Part shown: positions 16,913 through 29,800 of the stretch, in pieces
How the letters are laid out: the number at the start of each line of letters is the position of its first letter
How positions within the stretch are numbered: position 1 is the first letter of the stretch
Origin: Desulfovibrio porci
Lineage (GTDB): Bacteria > Desulfobacterota > Desulfovibrionia > Desulfovibrionales > Desulfovibrionaceae
Assembly (NCBI RefSeq): GCF_009696265.1
Contig: NZ_VUMH01000021.1
Coordinates: 1-33,785, forward strand
DNA: 33,785 bases
Reading direction: 5' to 3'
Position numbers and translations under genes: made by a program
The notes under the pieces: generated by a model
The model's database searches: none
What the model was told of the DNA's origin: nothing
The model's input: the letters and a program-made list of their open reading frames with translations, nothing else

Positions 16913-16948
16913 AAAAAAAGCCACAACCTGCGGGAAAGCGGGTGCGGC
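16913..16948 (-). terminator. Riboswitch-linked intrinsic terminator in the thiC leader
   Basis: On the minus strand a stem of GCCGCACC-CGC with GCAGG-TTGTGGC is followed directly by seven T (16919-16913). It lies between the TPP aptamer and the thiC ribosome binding site, the expected place for an expression platform acting by premature termination. Confidence 0.75.
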
Positions 16949-17066
16949 CTCAGCTTCCCTCCGGCAGTGCGAACTGCGTCAGGTTCATAGGGTCTGGGTC
17001 TGGTTCCCCACTCTCAGCCGCCCTGAACGCGCTCTCGCAAAGCGTGTTCCGCGCGGCTCCCCTAGC
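16949..17066 (-). promoter_or_regulatory. TPP riboswitch (THI element)
   Basis: The minus strand shows the conserved parts of the thiamine pyrophosphate aptamer in order: GGGGAGCC opening P2, GGCTGAGA in the J3-2/pyrimidine-sensing region, ACCCTATGAACCTGA, and the closing GCACTGCCGGAGGGAA. The P3 arm is a variable GC-rich hairpin (CGCTTTGCGAGAGCG). It sits immediately upstream of thiC and a terminator, so bound TPP should switch thiC off. Confidence 0.95.
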
Positions 17067-17172
17067 TCAGGTTTTCTATAGCGTGGCCCCGTCGCCCTGT
17101 AAAGGACTTTAGCGCGGCCCGGCAGTGGAAAATGCCGGACCGCGCCTGCGTGAGGACAAAGCTGGAAATGCT

Positions 17173-20712
<3,540 letters not shown>

Positions 20713-21169
20713 ATCATCCTCCCGGCAGGGGGACTGTAAATGGAGCGCATCCGCTACGAAAGTGGACAACAAGGGCTGTGGACAGCAATAAACGGGGGCA
20801 ACGCGACTACCTTAGACCCTGGCGCGGCATCAGGCAAGTTTCCCGCGCGGCAGGGCCGCCGCATCTGATCTGGAAAAGGCGGAGAGGAGAAAAGCGCACT
20901 TGTTTCAGTATTTCCGTAACATGGCGGTTATGTTGTAAAACCCGTCTTACTCTCCATGCCCGTAAGCTCCCCCTCGCTGACTGGCACATCTCCGTTCATT
21001 GGTAATGCGTGCTTTGCCCGCATGAAAAAACGCCGATTTCGCAAAATTCCCGCAATGCCGGCCGTTCCTTGGTTGCGCCGGTGGCCTTCGCGCGGATCAG
21101 GAAAGTACGGAACGGCCGCGCGCGGCGAAGCGTCTTGCAATCCCCCTCCGCCTGGAATACATCACATTA
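20713..21169. other. Divergent intergenic region between the kinase and ktrB
   Basis: Holds the upstream regions of the minus-strand kinase and the plus-strand ktrB. No gene is supported. Part of it, about 20940-21045, resembles the dispersed structured repeat. No convincing promoter boxes were identified. Confidence 0.4.
20940..21045 (+). repeat. Possible degenerate fragment of the dispersed structured repeat
   Basis: ATGCCCGTAAGCTC at 20956-20969 is identical to 30151-30164 of the long copy, and both are preceded by CTCTC with one extra base in the long copy and followed at similar distances by CTCGC and GGCAC. A later GCATGAAAAAACGCC resembles GCGCAAAAAGCGCC of the long copy. The match is patchy, so this is tentative. 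Confidence 0.3.
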
Positions 21170-22534
21170 ATGCAGCGCAAGCGTTTGTTCAGCCCCCTTA
21201 CCTGGCCGGTCTTTTCCTTTCTGGGGGCCATTGCCGTGGGCACGGCGCTGCTCTGCCTGCCGCCGAGCTGGCATCCGGGCAGGGAACTGCAAACCCTGGA
21301 CGCCTGTTTTCTGGCTACCTCGGCGGTCTGCGTCACCGGCCTCACGCCCGTGGACATCAGCTCCGTGCTCAGCCCCTTCGGCCAAGGCGTGCTGCTTTTT
21401 CTGATCCAGTTGGGCGGCCTCGGCGTCATGACCTACACGAGCATCATCTTCCTGCTCTGGCGCAGTTCTGTCCCCTTCACCAGCCGCGAGGCGGTCAGCC
21501 AGGCCCTGCTGGGCGGCGACTTCAATCTGGCGGCCTTTCTGCGCCAGGTGCTGGCCCTGGTTTTCGGCATCGAAGCTCTGGCCGCCGTGCTGCTCTACCT
21601 GCACGATCCCCACTTCTTCCACCCCTTCAGCGCGGTGTTCCACGCGGTTTCGGCCTTCTGCAACGCGGGCTTCGCCCTGAGCCCCGACAATCTGATGCCC
21701 TTCCGCGACGACCCGGTGGTCAATCTGGTCATCGCGGGCAGCGTCATTCTGGGCGGCATCGGCTTCGCCGTGCTGCGAGAGTTGCTGGGCCTGCTCAGCG
21801 GCGGCAGGCTGGGCGCGCCGGTGCGCCGCCTGAGCCGTTTCAGCCGCCTGGTCGTCAAGACCAGCCTGTTTCTGATTGTGGTCGGCACGGTGCTGATTTT
21901 CTGCATTGAATTCTTCCGTGCTGGCAATGAGCAGAGCGTGGGCGACGGCTTCGACCTTGCCATCACCTCCTTTTTCCAGTCCGTGATCGCCCGCACCGCG
22001 GGCTTCAACAGCGTGGACATGGCCGCCCTGAGCGAGGCGAGCCTTATGGTGCTCATGGCCCTGATGTTCATCGGCGCGGGGCCGGGTTCCTGCGCGGGCG
22101 GCATCAAGGTGGTGACCTTCCGGGTGCTGGCGGGATACGTGGCCGCCCAGTTTCGCGGCGACCGCCAGATCGTGCTGGAACAGCGCGGCGTGCCCAGGGA
22201 AATCGTCACCCGCGCCCTGACCCTCTTTTTTCTCTATTCCATGCTCATCGCGGTTTCCACCTTTCTGCTGAGCATCACGGAAAACGGCATCCTGCACCGC
22301 ACCGGGCGCGAGGGCGTGAGCATGCTGCGCCTGCTTTTCGAGACGGTGTCCGCTCTGGGCACGGTGGGCCTGTCCGTTAATCTGACCCCGGATTTGAGCG
22401 CGGAAGGAAAGATGATTATCATCTTCAACATGTTCGCCGGGCGGGTGGGCCTGCTCAGCCTGCTCATGGCCGTGCAGAGCCTGCAGCCCCGGAAGGCGTA
22501 TACCGTCGCCGAGGCCCAGCTCCCCATCGGTTAG
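21170..22534 (+). CDS. ktrB: Potassium uptake channel-like subunit KtrB/TrkH
   Basis: A 454-residue inner-membrane protein of the Trk/Ktr superfamily, with four M1-P-M2 repeats forming a K+ pore. The four pore regions are visible as ATSAVCVTGLTPVD (about 45-58), AVSAFCNAGFALS (about 160-172), ARTAGFNSVD (about 277-286) and ETVSALGTVGLSV (about 388-400). The compact length and the single-RCK partner next door favour the Ktr type, usually Na+-stimulated, over the longer TrkH with two-RCK TrkA. The ribosome binding site is poor (only GGAA about 15 bases upstream of the ATG). ktrA follows 157 bases later, with a weak GGGCC/GGCCC hairpin plus TTTT (22536-22558) and a repeat fragment in the gap. 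Confidence 0.92.
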   Translation: MQRKRLFSPLTWPVFSFLGAIAVGTALLCLPPSWHPGRELQTLDACFLATSAVCVTGLTPVDISSVLSPFGQGVLLFLIQLGGLGVMTYTSIIFLLWRSSVPFTSREAVSQALLGGDFNLAAFLRQVLALVFGIEALAAVLLYLHDPHFFHPFSAVFHAVSAFCNAGFALSPDNLMPFRDDPVVNLVIAGSVILGGIGFAVLRELLGLLSGGRLGAPVRRLSRFSRLVVKTSLFLIVVGTVLIFCIEFFRAGNEQSVGDGFDLAITSFFQSVIARTAGFNSVDMAALSEASLMVLMALMFIGAGPGSCAGGIKVVTFRVLAGYVAAQFRGDRQIVLEQRGVPREIVTRALTLFFLYSMLIAVSTFLLSITENGILHRTGREGVSMLRLLFETVSALGTVGLSVNLTPDLSAEGKMIIIFNMFAGRVGLLSLLMAVQSLQPRKAYTVAEAQLPIG

Positions 22535-22582
22535 CGGGCCTGGGCATTTGGCCCTTTTGGCGCGGGCCGCGTTAAGCTCGTT

Positions 22583-22670
22583 TTTTACTGCGGTCGAGTA
22601 GGGTAAGACGACACTCCCTTCATAAAAAACTTGCCTTTCTTGTCAGCGACGAAAAATCCGACTGTTTCAG
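22583..22670 (+). repeat. Partial copy of the dispersed structured repeat, between ktrB and ktrA
   Basis: 22583-22627 matches 29966-30010 at 36 of 45 positions without gaps, including CGGTCGAGTA. The following CTTGTCAGCGACGAAAAATC corresponds to 30238-30256, so about 220 bases of the long copy are missing here. The segment ends just before the ktrA ribosome binding site. It looks like an internally deleted relic in the leader of ktrA. Confidence 0.7.
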
Positions 22671-22691
22671 ATGTAGAAAGAAGGAAAAGAC

Positions 22692-23351
22692 ATGCCGGAA
22701 AAGAAACTGGAAATCGGGATCATCGGCCTCGGCAAGTTCGGCCTGCGCATGGCCACCACCCTGGTTTCCCTGGGGCATACCGTGGTGGGCATCGACATGT
22801 CCGAAGCCCGCGTGCAGCTGGCCGAGGAAGCCCTCAATTCGGTCTACAAGGCCGACGCCACCAATATCAGCGTGCTGCGTTCCCTGCACATGCAGGATCT
22901 GGACTGGGTGGTGATCAGCGTGGGGCAGAGCGTGGAACAGTCCCTGAACGTCACGCTCAACGTGCAGGAGCTGGGCGGCCCCAAGATTCTGGTCAAGGCC
23001 TCCAATGAGGAGCACCGCAAGATTCTCCAGCGCCTGCACGTGGACCGCGCTCTGGTGCCGGAAACCGACGCCGCGGTCATGGCCGCCCACCAGCTCACCT
23101 ATCCGGGCATGCTGGACCTGATTCCCAAATACGGCGGCATCGCCATTCAGGAATTGCGCGTGGAGCAGTGGGACGGCAAAACCCTGGTGGACCTCAATCT
23201 GATGCAGCGCTTCAACGTGATGGTCATGGGCATCCGCCCGGTGGGGGAGCATTCCTTCATCTTCGTGCCCCCGGCGCGCACGGTGCTGCACAGCGGCGAC
23301 ACCCTGGTGGTGGCCGGGCGGGCGGATTCCATGGGCGATCTGCAGCCCTGA
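22692..23351 (+). CDS. ktrA: Potassium uptake regulatory subunit KtrA/TrkA
   Basis: A 219-residue cytoplasmic RCK protein that gates KtrB. The N-terminal Rossmann RCK_N domain opens with IGIIGLGKFGLRMA (GxGxxG nucleotide-binding motif), has the acidic residue of GIDMSE at the end of the second strand, and continues through YKADATN near 56-62. A RCK_C domain occupies about 140-215, ending with SGDTLVVAGR. One RCK unit is the KtrA size; TrkA of enterics is twice as long. AGAAGGAAAAG precedes the ATG. Binding of ATP/ADP or NAD(H) is family knowledge, not visible in detail here. Confidence 0.92.
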   Translation: MPEKKLEIGIIGLGKFGLRMATTLVSLGHTVVGIDMSEARVQLAEEALNSVYKADATNISVLRSLHMQDLDWVVISVGQSVEQSLNVTLNVQELGGPKILVKASNEEHRKILQRLHVDRALVPETDAAVMAAHQLTYPGMLDLIPKYGGIAIQELRVEQWDGKTLVDLNLMQRFNVMVMGIRPVGEHSFIFVPPARTVLHSGDTLVVAGRADSMGDLQP

Positions 23352-23381
23352 GCGCCGCATCCCCTTTCGCAAGTCATGAAA

Positions 23382-23411
23382 CAGCGTCCCGCGAATTTTC
23401 GCGGGATGCTG
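23382..23411. terminator. Hairpin between convergent ktrA and the symporter gene
   Basis: CAGCGTCCCGCGAA pairs with TTCGCGGGATGCTG apart from one G-T position, with a very short loop. There is no T-run, but it lies between two convergent genes where a shared terminator is expected. Confidence 0.6.
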
Positions 23412-23454
23412 CGGTTATGGAGAGGCCGGAGGAACCGGCCGGAAGGAGCGGGCC

Positions 23455-24879
23455 TCAGCGCTGCGTGGCGGTGGGCAGATCTTCCCAGAGCACGGCGGCC
23501 ACATGTTCCTCGGGGTGGTGCCGGGTGACCAGGCTCACGCCGAACACGCCCAGCGCGCTGAAAATGAAGCCGAACAGGGTTTGGTCAAAAGAGATGCCCA
23601 GATAGGGCCAGACCAGGGTGGAGATAAGGCCGCCCAGCATGCCCGCCAGCACCCCGGCGCGGGTGAGGCGGCGCCAGAGCATGGTGGCCAGGAAGGGCAG
23701 CACGATGGTGGTGGCCGTCAGGCGTAGCGCCCACTGGTAGATGGCGATGATGCCCGTGAAATTGAAGGCCACCCACAGGGCGGCCAGGGCCACCAGCGCC
23801 ACGGTGAGGCGCGAAACCAGCATGAGCCGCTTGTTGTCGGCCTTGGGGTTGATGAGCTGGCGGTAGAAGTCATGGGTCAGGTTGGACGAGCCCTGCAGAA
23901 TGAAGGAGTCGGCCCCGGTCACCAGAGCGGCGAGCAGGGCGCAGTAAATCAGGCCGCCCACATAGGGGGGCAGCAGATCGCGGGTTACCGTGGAAAAGAT
24001 CAGGTCCGGGTTGATGTCCGCGGGCAGGAACTGCCGGGCGGACAGGCCGATGAGAATGGGGCAGACAAAGACGCCGCAGCAGATCAGCACGCCCAGGGTG
24101 TTGGCGTTGAGGGAGACCTTTTCGGACTTGGCGGCGAAGATGCGCTGCCAGGAGGACTGCCAGACCAGATAGAAGGGGCCCACCGAAATGAAGAACATGG
24201 CCACTTCTTTCGCGCCGTATGGCCCGGAGGGTGAGAGGAATTCCGGCGGGGTGGCGGCCAGCATGGGGCCCATGCCTCCGGCCAGACTCACGGCGGCCAC
24301 GGCCAGGATGATGATGCCCGCGACAATCAGCACGGCCTGCAGGGCGTCGGTGACGATGGTGCCGGGCAGGCCGCCCAGTACGGTGAAGGCCAGCACCAGC
24401 ACCGCCGAGAGGATCAGCGCGGCGTGTATTTCCATGCCGAAGCAGGCTGACCAGATGGTGGACATGGCCAGATACTGCATGGCGGTGGTGGGGATGGAGT
24501 AAACCACGGCCGAGAGCAGGGAGGGGATGATGCCCACGCGCACGCCGAAACGCTGTCCGAAAAGATCGGCCAGGGTATAGAGGCGCTGGCGGCGCAGAGC
24601 CCGGCCGAAGGCCAGGATCAGGATGAGGGTGAAGATGACGCTGGCCAGGCTGAAGCGGATGTAGCCCGACGCGCCCACCTGGAAACCCAGACCCACGGTG
24701 CCGATAAAGACCGACGCGCCGCACCAGGTGCTGATCACCGTGCCCACAATGGGCCAGAAACCCATGCTCCAGCCGCCGATGAGATAGTCGTCGGCGCTCT
24801 TCACTTTCAGGAAATAGTAAAAGCCGATGCCGAACATAATCAGGAAGTAGACGATGATATAGCCGAGATACCAACCCAT
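23455..24879 (-). CDS. Sodium:solute symporter, SSS family
   Basis: A 474-residue inner-membrane Na+-coupled symporter with about 13 hydrophobic segments. Family features are the N-terminal SADDYLIGGWSMGFWPIVGTV region near 28-48, the GTVGLGFQVGASGY segment, the sodium-symporter-like GGLPGTIVTDALQ segment near 167-179, and LLAALVTGADSFILQGSSNLTHDFY near 310-334, equivalent to the helix-8 Na+ site region. A GAGGAGG ribosome binding site precedes the ATG. It follows the amidohydrolase by 58 bases on the same strand, so the two probably form one transcript starting at a sigma-54 promoter at 26626-26641. The substrate is presumably what the amidohydrolase acts on; it cannot be named from sequence. 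Confidence 0.9.
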   Translation of the reverse strand: MGWYLGYIIVYFLIMFGIGFYYFLKVKSADDYLIGGWSMGFWPIVGTVISTWCGASVFIGTVGLGFQVGASGYIRFSLASVIFTLILILAFGRALRRQRLYTLADLFGQRFGVRVGIIPSLLSAVVYSIPTTAMQYLAMSTIWSACFGMEIHAALILSAVLVLAFTVLGGLPGTIVTDALQAVLIVAGIIILAVAAVSLAGGMGPMLAATPPEFLSPSGPYGAKEVAMFFISVGPFYLVWQSSWQRIFAAKSEKVSLNANTLGVLICCGVFVCPILIGLSARQFLPADINPDLIFSTVTRDLLPPYVGGLIYCALLAALVTGADSFILQGSSNLTHDFYRQLINPKADNKRLMLVSRLTVALVALAALWVAFNFTGIIAIYQWALRLTATTIVLPFLATMLWRRLTRAGVLAGMLGGLISTLVWPYLGISFDQTLFGFIFSALGVFGVSLVTRHHPEEHVAAVLWEDLPTATQR

Positions 24880-24937
24880 GGAATCCTCCTCATGGTCCTG
24901 CCGCCAACCTTCCGGGGCGGCTTGTCACTGGGGCGCG

Positions 24938-26548
24938 TCAATCCTTCAGACAACCCCGGGCCGGGCGGCCCATGCTGATCACGGAGACAATTTTGACGTC
25001 GCGGATTTCTTCCGGCGGCACGGCGCGCGGGTCGGCGTCCAGCAGGGTGAAGTCGGCCGCTTTGCCGGGTTCGATGCTGCCCCTGTTCCGCTCCTCGAAG
25101 CACATGGCCGCCGCGTATGTGGTGTAGGCGCGCAGGGCGTCCAGAACGCTCACCCGCTGATCCGCCCCCAGCAGACGCCCCGCGCGGGTGCGCCGGTTCA
25201 CGGCCGTGTGGATGGATTGCATGGTCATCTGCGGCAGCACCGGGGTGTCGGCGTGCAGTGAAAAGGGAAGACCCAGGCGCACGGCGCTGCCGCAGGGGTC
25301 GATGCGCGCGGCGCGTTCCGGCCCGAGAAAGACGTCGTGGTGGCGGTCGCCCCAGTTCCAGACGTGCAGGCCGAAGAAGGAGGGCCACAGGCCCGCGGCC
25401 TTCATGCGCGCCAGTTGCGCGTCCGAGGCCATCTGGCAGTGGATGAGCAGATGGCGCGGGTCAGCGCGGGGAAAGCGGGCCTGGGCTTTTTCCACGGCCT
25501 GGATGGCGGCCTCGATGGCGCCGTTGCCGTTGCCGTGGATGACGGCTTGCTGGCCCGCGCTGTGAGCCTTGAAGACCAGGGCCTCCAGTTCGTCCTGGGG
25601 GATGATGGTGGCGGGGCGTATTTCGGGGCGGCTGTGATAGCCTTCGGGCACGGCGGCGGTATAGGCCTGGATGGAGCCGTCCGTGAGCAGTTTGATCCCG
25701 TGGAAGCGCAGCAGGGGCGAACCGGCGCCGTCCAGCAGGCCGCTTTCCAGCGCCTGCTCGAACCGGTCCGCGTATACGGGCAGATGCAGATGGAGGCGCA
25801 GGCTGCCTTCCCGTTCCAGATCGGCCAGCGCCGCGCCGAGCATGTGGGGCGTGAGGCCGCCCAGGCCCGCGCCGCCGCCGATGCAGGCCGTGAAGCCCTG
25901 GGCGTTGTAGTGGTCCACCGCGGCGAGCAGCCCCCGCTTCAGGCTTTCGGGTGTCACGGGCGGCAGTTTGTCCAGTGCCGCCAGGGCCGCGCCTTCGGTG
26001 ACCAGGCCGTTGGGACGGCCGTTTTCGCAGACGATGTCGATATTGTCCGAGGGCCGGTCCAGGGGAATGCCCAGCAGGTCGTACATGCGGCTGTTGATGT
26101 AGGCCGCGTGGATGGAGATGTGCAGCAGCACGGCGGGCTTGTCCGGAAAAAGCGCGTCCATCTCGGCCAGGTCCGGGCCGCGCCGCTCGGCAATGGCGGT
26201 GTCGTCAAAGCCGTAGCCCATGGGAATGGGCAGGTCGTGGAGCTGATCATGGCGGCGCAGAATGTCCAGAGCCGAGGCCAGGTCGGCTGTGCCGCCGCAG
26301 TAGGCGTAGGGAGCCCAGGCGGCGAGCAGGTCAGGGTGGCTGTGCGTGTCGATGAAGCCGGGATAGACGACGAGACCGTCCAGGTCCGTTTCCCGCAGGC
26401 GCGGTCCGCCCAGGCCGCGCAACTCCGCCGCCCCGCCTACAGCCTCAATGCGGTCGCCCGCCACCAGAACCGCATCGGCCCGGCTGTCCTCCGCGTCCAG
26501 CGTGACGATGCGGCCGTTGTAATACAGCCTTTTTTCGCAACAGTTCAT
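24938..26548 (-). CDS. Metal-dependent amidohydrolase, YtcJ-like (Amidohydrolase_3)
   Basis: A 536-residue member of the amidohydrolase superfamily. An N-terminal small beta domain (YYNGRIVTLDAEDSRADAVLVAGDRIEAVGG) leads to the metal-binding HxH in GFIDTHSHPDLL near 73. Later metal or acid residues are probably in HGNGNGAIEAA, HCQMASDAQLARM and LHADTPVLPQMTMQ. The C-terminus ends with the typical GSIEPGKAADFTLLDADP. YtcJ relatives hydrolyse amides, formamides or N-acylated compounds, so the substrate is open. The start at 26548 was chosen over 26560 because GAGGTG lies five bases before it. No signal peptide is seen, so it is cytoplasmic and acts after import by the adjacent SSS symporter. 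A full-consensus sigma-54 promoter lies about 80 bases upstream. Confidence 0.88.
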   Translation of the reverse strand: MNCCEKRLYYNGRIVTLDAEDSRADAVLVAGDRIEAVGGAAELRGLGGPRLRETDLDGLVVYPGFIDTHSHPDLLAAWAPYAYCGGTADLASALDILRRHDQLHDLPIPMGYGFDDTAIAERRGPDLAEMDALFPDKPAVLLHISIHAAYINSRMYDLLGIPLDRPSDNIDIVCENGRPNGLVTEGAALAALDKLPPVTPESLKRGLLAAVDHYNAQGFTACIGGGAGLGGLTPHMLGAALADLEREGSLRLHLHLPVYADRFEQALESGLLDGAGSPLLRFHGIKLLTDGSIQAYTAAVPEGYHSRPEIRPATIIPQDELEALVFKAHSAGQQAVIHGNGNGAIEAAIQAVEKAQARFPRADPRHLLIHCQMASDAQLARMKAAGLWPSFFGLHVWNWGDRHHDVFLGPERAARIDPCGSAVRLGLPFSLHADTPVLPQMTMQSIHTAVNRRTRAGRLLGADQRVSVLDALRAYTTYAAAMCFEERNRGSIEPGKAADFTLLDADPRAVPPEEIRDVKIVSVISMGRPARGCLKD

Positions 26549-26625
26549 GTGGCACCTCATGTGAAGCGGATTTCAGACCGCGCGGAGAACCGTCGAGGCG
26601 CTCCGGCAGCCCTTGTTCCTCTTTC

Positions 26626-26641
26626 AGCAAGGGGGGTGCCA
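26626..26641 (-). promoter_or_regulatory. Sigma-54 promoter of the amidohydrolase-symporter operon
   Basis: On the minus strand TGGCAC (26641-26636), five C, then TTGCT (26630-26626) matches every defined position of the TGGCAC-N5-TTGCW consensus. Transcription would start near 26615, giving a leader of about 65 bases before the amidohydrolase ATG. The divergent neighbour encodes a sigma-54 activator, which strongly supports function. Confidence 0.9.
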
Positions 26642-26710
26642 GAAAGTAGTAAAAGTAATATTCAATTAAAATAAATAGTTAGTTTCGATTGGTGTGAGGC
26701 TGGGCGCATT

Positions 26711-26748
26711 TTGTCTGAGATTTTATTCAGAACTTGTCTCTGATTTTA
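26711..26748. promoter_or_regulatory. Direct repeats, candidate enhancer for the sigma-54 activator
   Basis: TTGTCTGAGATTTTA (26711-26725) and TTGTCTCTGATTTTA (26734-26748) match at 13 of 15 positions with a 23-base period, about two helical turns. A weaker third GATTTTA unit is at 26760-26766. They lie about 95-135 bases upstream of the predicted sigma-54 start, normal for an enhancer, and 56-93 bases before the activator ATG, so autoregulation is possible. Function is inferred from position. Confidence 0.5.
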
Positions 26749-26803
26749 AATATGTATAAGATTTTATCCAAAGCGGCGCAGCTGTCGCTTGAAGGAATTC
26801 GCC

Positions 26804-29800
26804 ATGCTCTTGCCCGTCCAAGCCGCCCATGTTCTGGCCCTGTATCTCGCTCCCCGCCCTCTGAACGCCGAGGAACTGCACTGGCTCACGGGAGAATGCG
26901 CGCGGCCGGACGACACGGCCTGGAACGCGCTGGAACGCCTGCATGTGGCGGAGCGCCTGCCGGGCGACGCGCCGCGCTGGCGGGCGGGTCCCTCGGCCGG
27001 GGCTTTCGTGCGCGCGCGTCTCTTTGCAGATATCTGGCCGCCGGAGCACCGGGCCTGCGCGCTGCGGAGCCTGCTCCGGGACGGGGCCGGGCCGCGCGAG
27101 TGCGTGGAGATTCTGCGCGACGCCTGGACCAGGAGCCGCGCGGATGCGGAACTGGCGCCCCTGCTGGAAGTGCTGGTGGCCTTTCTGATGCGCTGGTGCG
27201 CGCGGCGCGGCGCTGATCCGGCCGCTCTGGACGGCGACTTTCTGAATCTGCTTTTCGCTCTGCAAAGCTTTCCGCTGAGTTCCCTGTCCCTGCTGCGCAA
27301 GATTCTGCGCCTCACGGCCCGCGCCCACCGCATGGCGCGCAACAGCGGCAACGAGCGCTTCACGGCCATGCTGCTGCTTTCGCGTTTCTATCTGCATGTT
27401 TTTGTGGGCAACAATCCCAGCCGGCTGGCCGACAGGCTGGAAAGCGCCCTGAACACGGCCAGAGGCTTTCTGGGGCCGGAAGACGACAGCCTTCTGCCGC
27501 TGTTTGAAGGGCAACTGGCCTATATGCGCGGAGAGCTCAAAAAGATCATTGCCTGTTTCAACCGCTGCTCCGACGACATGGCTTGGTGTTACCGGCGCTT
27601 TTACGACACGCTGGGCGTTTGTGCCCTGTTCAGCGCGGGCTATCTGCACCAGTTCCATTTCGCCCTGGGCAGTGTGGAGCATTTTCAGCGCAAGGCCGTA
27701 CTGGCGGGTGACGAGCTCACGGCGGCCATGTTCCGGAGCAATTCCTGCTTCCTGCTGCTGCGCAAGGGGGACAGAAAGCGCATGCGGGCCGTGCTGCGCG
27801 GCCTGGAGGCCACGCCGCTCTATGAGGAGCATGCCATCGTGCATTCCCACGTCACGCGGGCGCATGCCCTGCTGTTCTTCGTGGAGGGCGACGCGCGGGG
27901 CGCGCACGCCCTGCTGGACGCGCAGACCCGGCGGCTGCTGGCGCGGGGCGGCAAGCCCGTGACCTTCAAGGACCCCCTGGTACTGGACATGCTGTATGTT
28001 TTCTCATGCCATGGCTTTCCGGCTGTCCCCTGCTATGATGCCGCGTCCCTGGTGCAGAGTTTTCTGCAGGGAGCCAATCGGCATTTGAAGGCCACGGCAT
28101 TGCGCATCCGGGCGCTGCAAGAGCTTGAGGCGGGCGCGCCGCCGCGCGAGGCCGTGGCCCTGCTGCGGCAAAGCTTTGAAATTTGCCGTTCCCTGGGCGA
28201 TCCGCAGAGCCTGGCGCTCACAGTCCACGCTCTGGCTCAGGCCTGTGAGCGCGACGGCGATGCCGGGGAAGCCCGCCTGCTGAGCGGCATGGTGCGCGAG
28301 GCCACGGGGCGGGATCTGCGCGGCGTCAGCTACCATGAGGCTTGCAGGACCTGCATGGAGGTGCGCCCGGCGGCTTTTGAGCTTTTCGGCGCGGCCCTGC
28401 CCGAAGAGAACGTGGCGGACAAGAGCGTGGCCGAGCGCTGCCACGCCATTTTCAGCGGGCTGGCCATGCCCGACACGCGCGAGGAGGCCCTGCATCTCTT
28501 CGTGCGGGCGGCCATGGACGTCTTCCGCCAGGAACGGGGCGGCCTTTTCCACCCCGGAGACGGGGGCGAGCCGCGTTTCGCGCACATCGTCAATGTGTCC
28601 GACCTGGAACTGCGCTCGCTGGGCATGCGGCCCTGCCTGAACTGGCTGGCCGCAGCCGCGCGGGAAAGTCGCCGTCCGGTGCTCTGGCACGAGCGCCACG
28701 GCCTTGTGCTGCGTCTGGCCGGAACCGGCGCGGAGGCCTGGCTGTTGTGGCTGGACAGCGTCTACGCGCCCCAGGCCTTTTCCGAAATCCCGGCGGAGGA
28801 TCTCTTGCAGGGCGCGCGCCTGCTGGCGGCGGAACTGCGCGCCATCCTGCGTCTGGAAAGCTTCAGGAAAAGGGAAATCACCCTCCAGCACGACAAATTA
28901 CGTGACATTTTTCTGCGGGAGGACCGCAACGACTGTCTGGTGCTGCGCGAAGGCCTGCAGGATCTGCTGGCCCAGGTCGCCGGCGCGGCCGTCACGGACG
29001 TGCCCATCCTCATCTGCGGCGAGACGGGCGTGGGCAAGGAGATTATGGCCCGGCACATCCACGCCGCCAGCGGGCGGAGCGGGCCCTTTATTCCGGTGCA
29101 CCCGGCAGGCATGGTGGAGAACCTTTTTGAAAGCGAATTTTTCGGGCATGAGCGCGGCGCGTTCACCGGCGCGATCAAGCAGAAGATCGGCCTGTTTGAA
29201 ATGGCCGATCAGGGCACGCTGTTCATTGACGAGATCGGGGAGATGTCGCCCCTGGTGCAGACCAAACTGCTGCGCGTCCTGCAGGAGCGGCGTTTCATGC
29301 GCGTGGGCGGCACCAGGGAGCTGCATTCCCGTTTCCGGCTTATCGCGGCCACCAACCGCGATCTCTGGCAGGAGGTGCGCGAGCGGCGCTTCCGGCAGGA
29401 TCTCTTCTACCGCATCGCCGCCTTTCCGCTGACCATGCCGCCCCTGCGCCAACGCAGACAGGACATCCTGCCCCTGGCCAACGCCTTCATCCGGCACTTT
29501 GCCCGCCGCTACGGCAAGACCGTCGCGCCTCTGCGCGAAGATCAGGCCGGGGAACTGCTGGCCTATGACTGGCCCGGCAATATCCGTGAATTGCGCAGCC
29601 TGGTGGAGCGGGCCGTGATTCTGCACCGGGGCGGCGATCTGCCGTTGCTTTTCGGCCTCAGCGGCGATCCGGGGTTCGTCGGCATCAGGGGAAAGGAGAG
29701 CGGGGACGCGGACCCGGTTTTGCCGGAAGGCCCGTTCAGGCCGGAAAGCCTGCCGACCCTGGAAGAGGCGGAGGCGCGCTATCTGCGCAGGGTCATGCGC

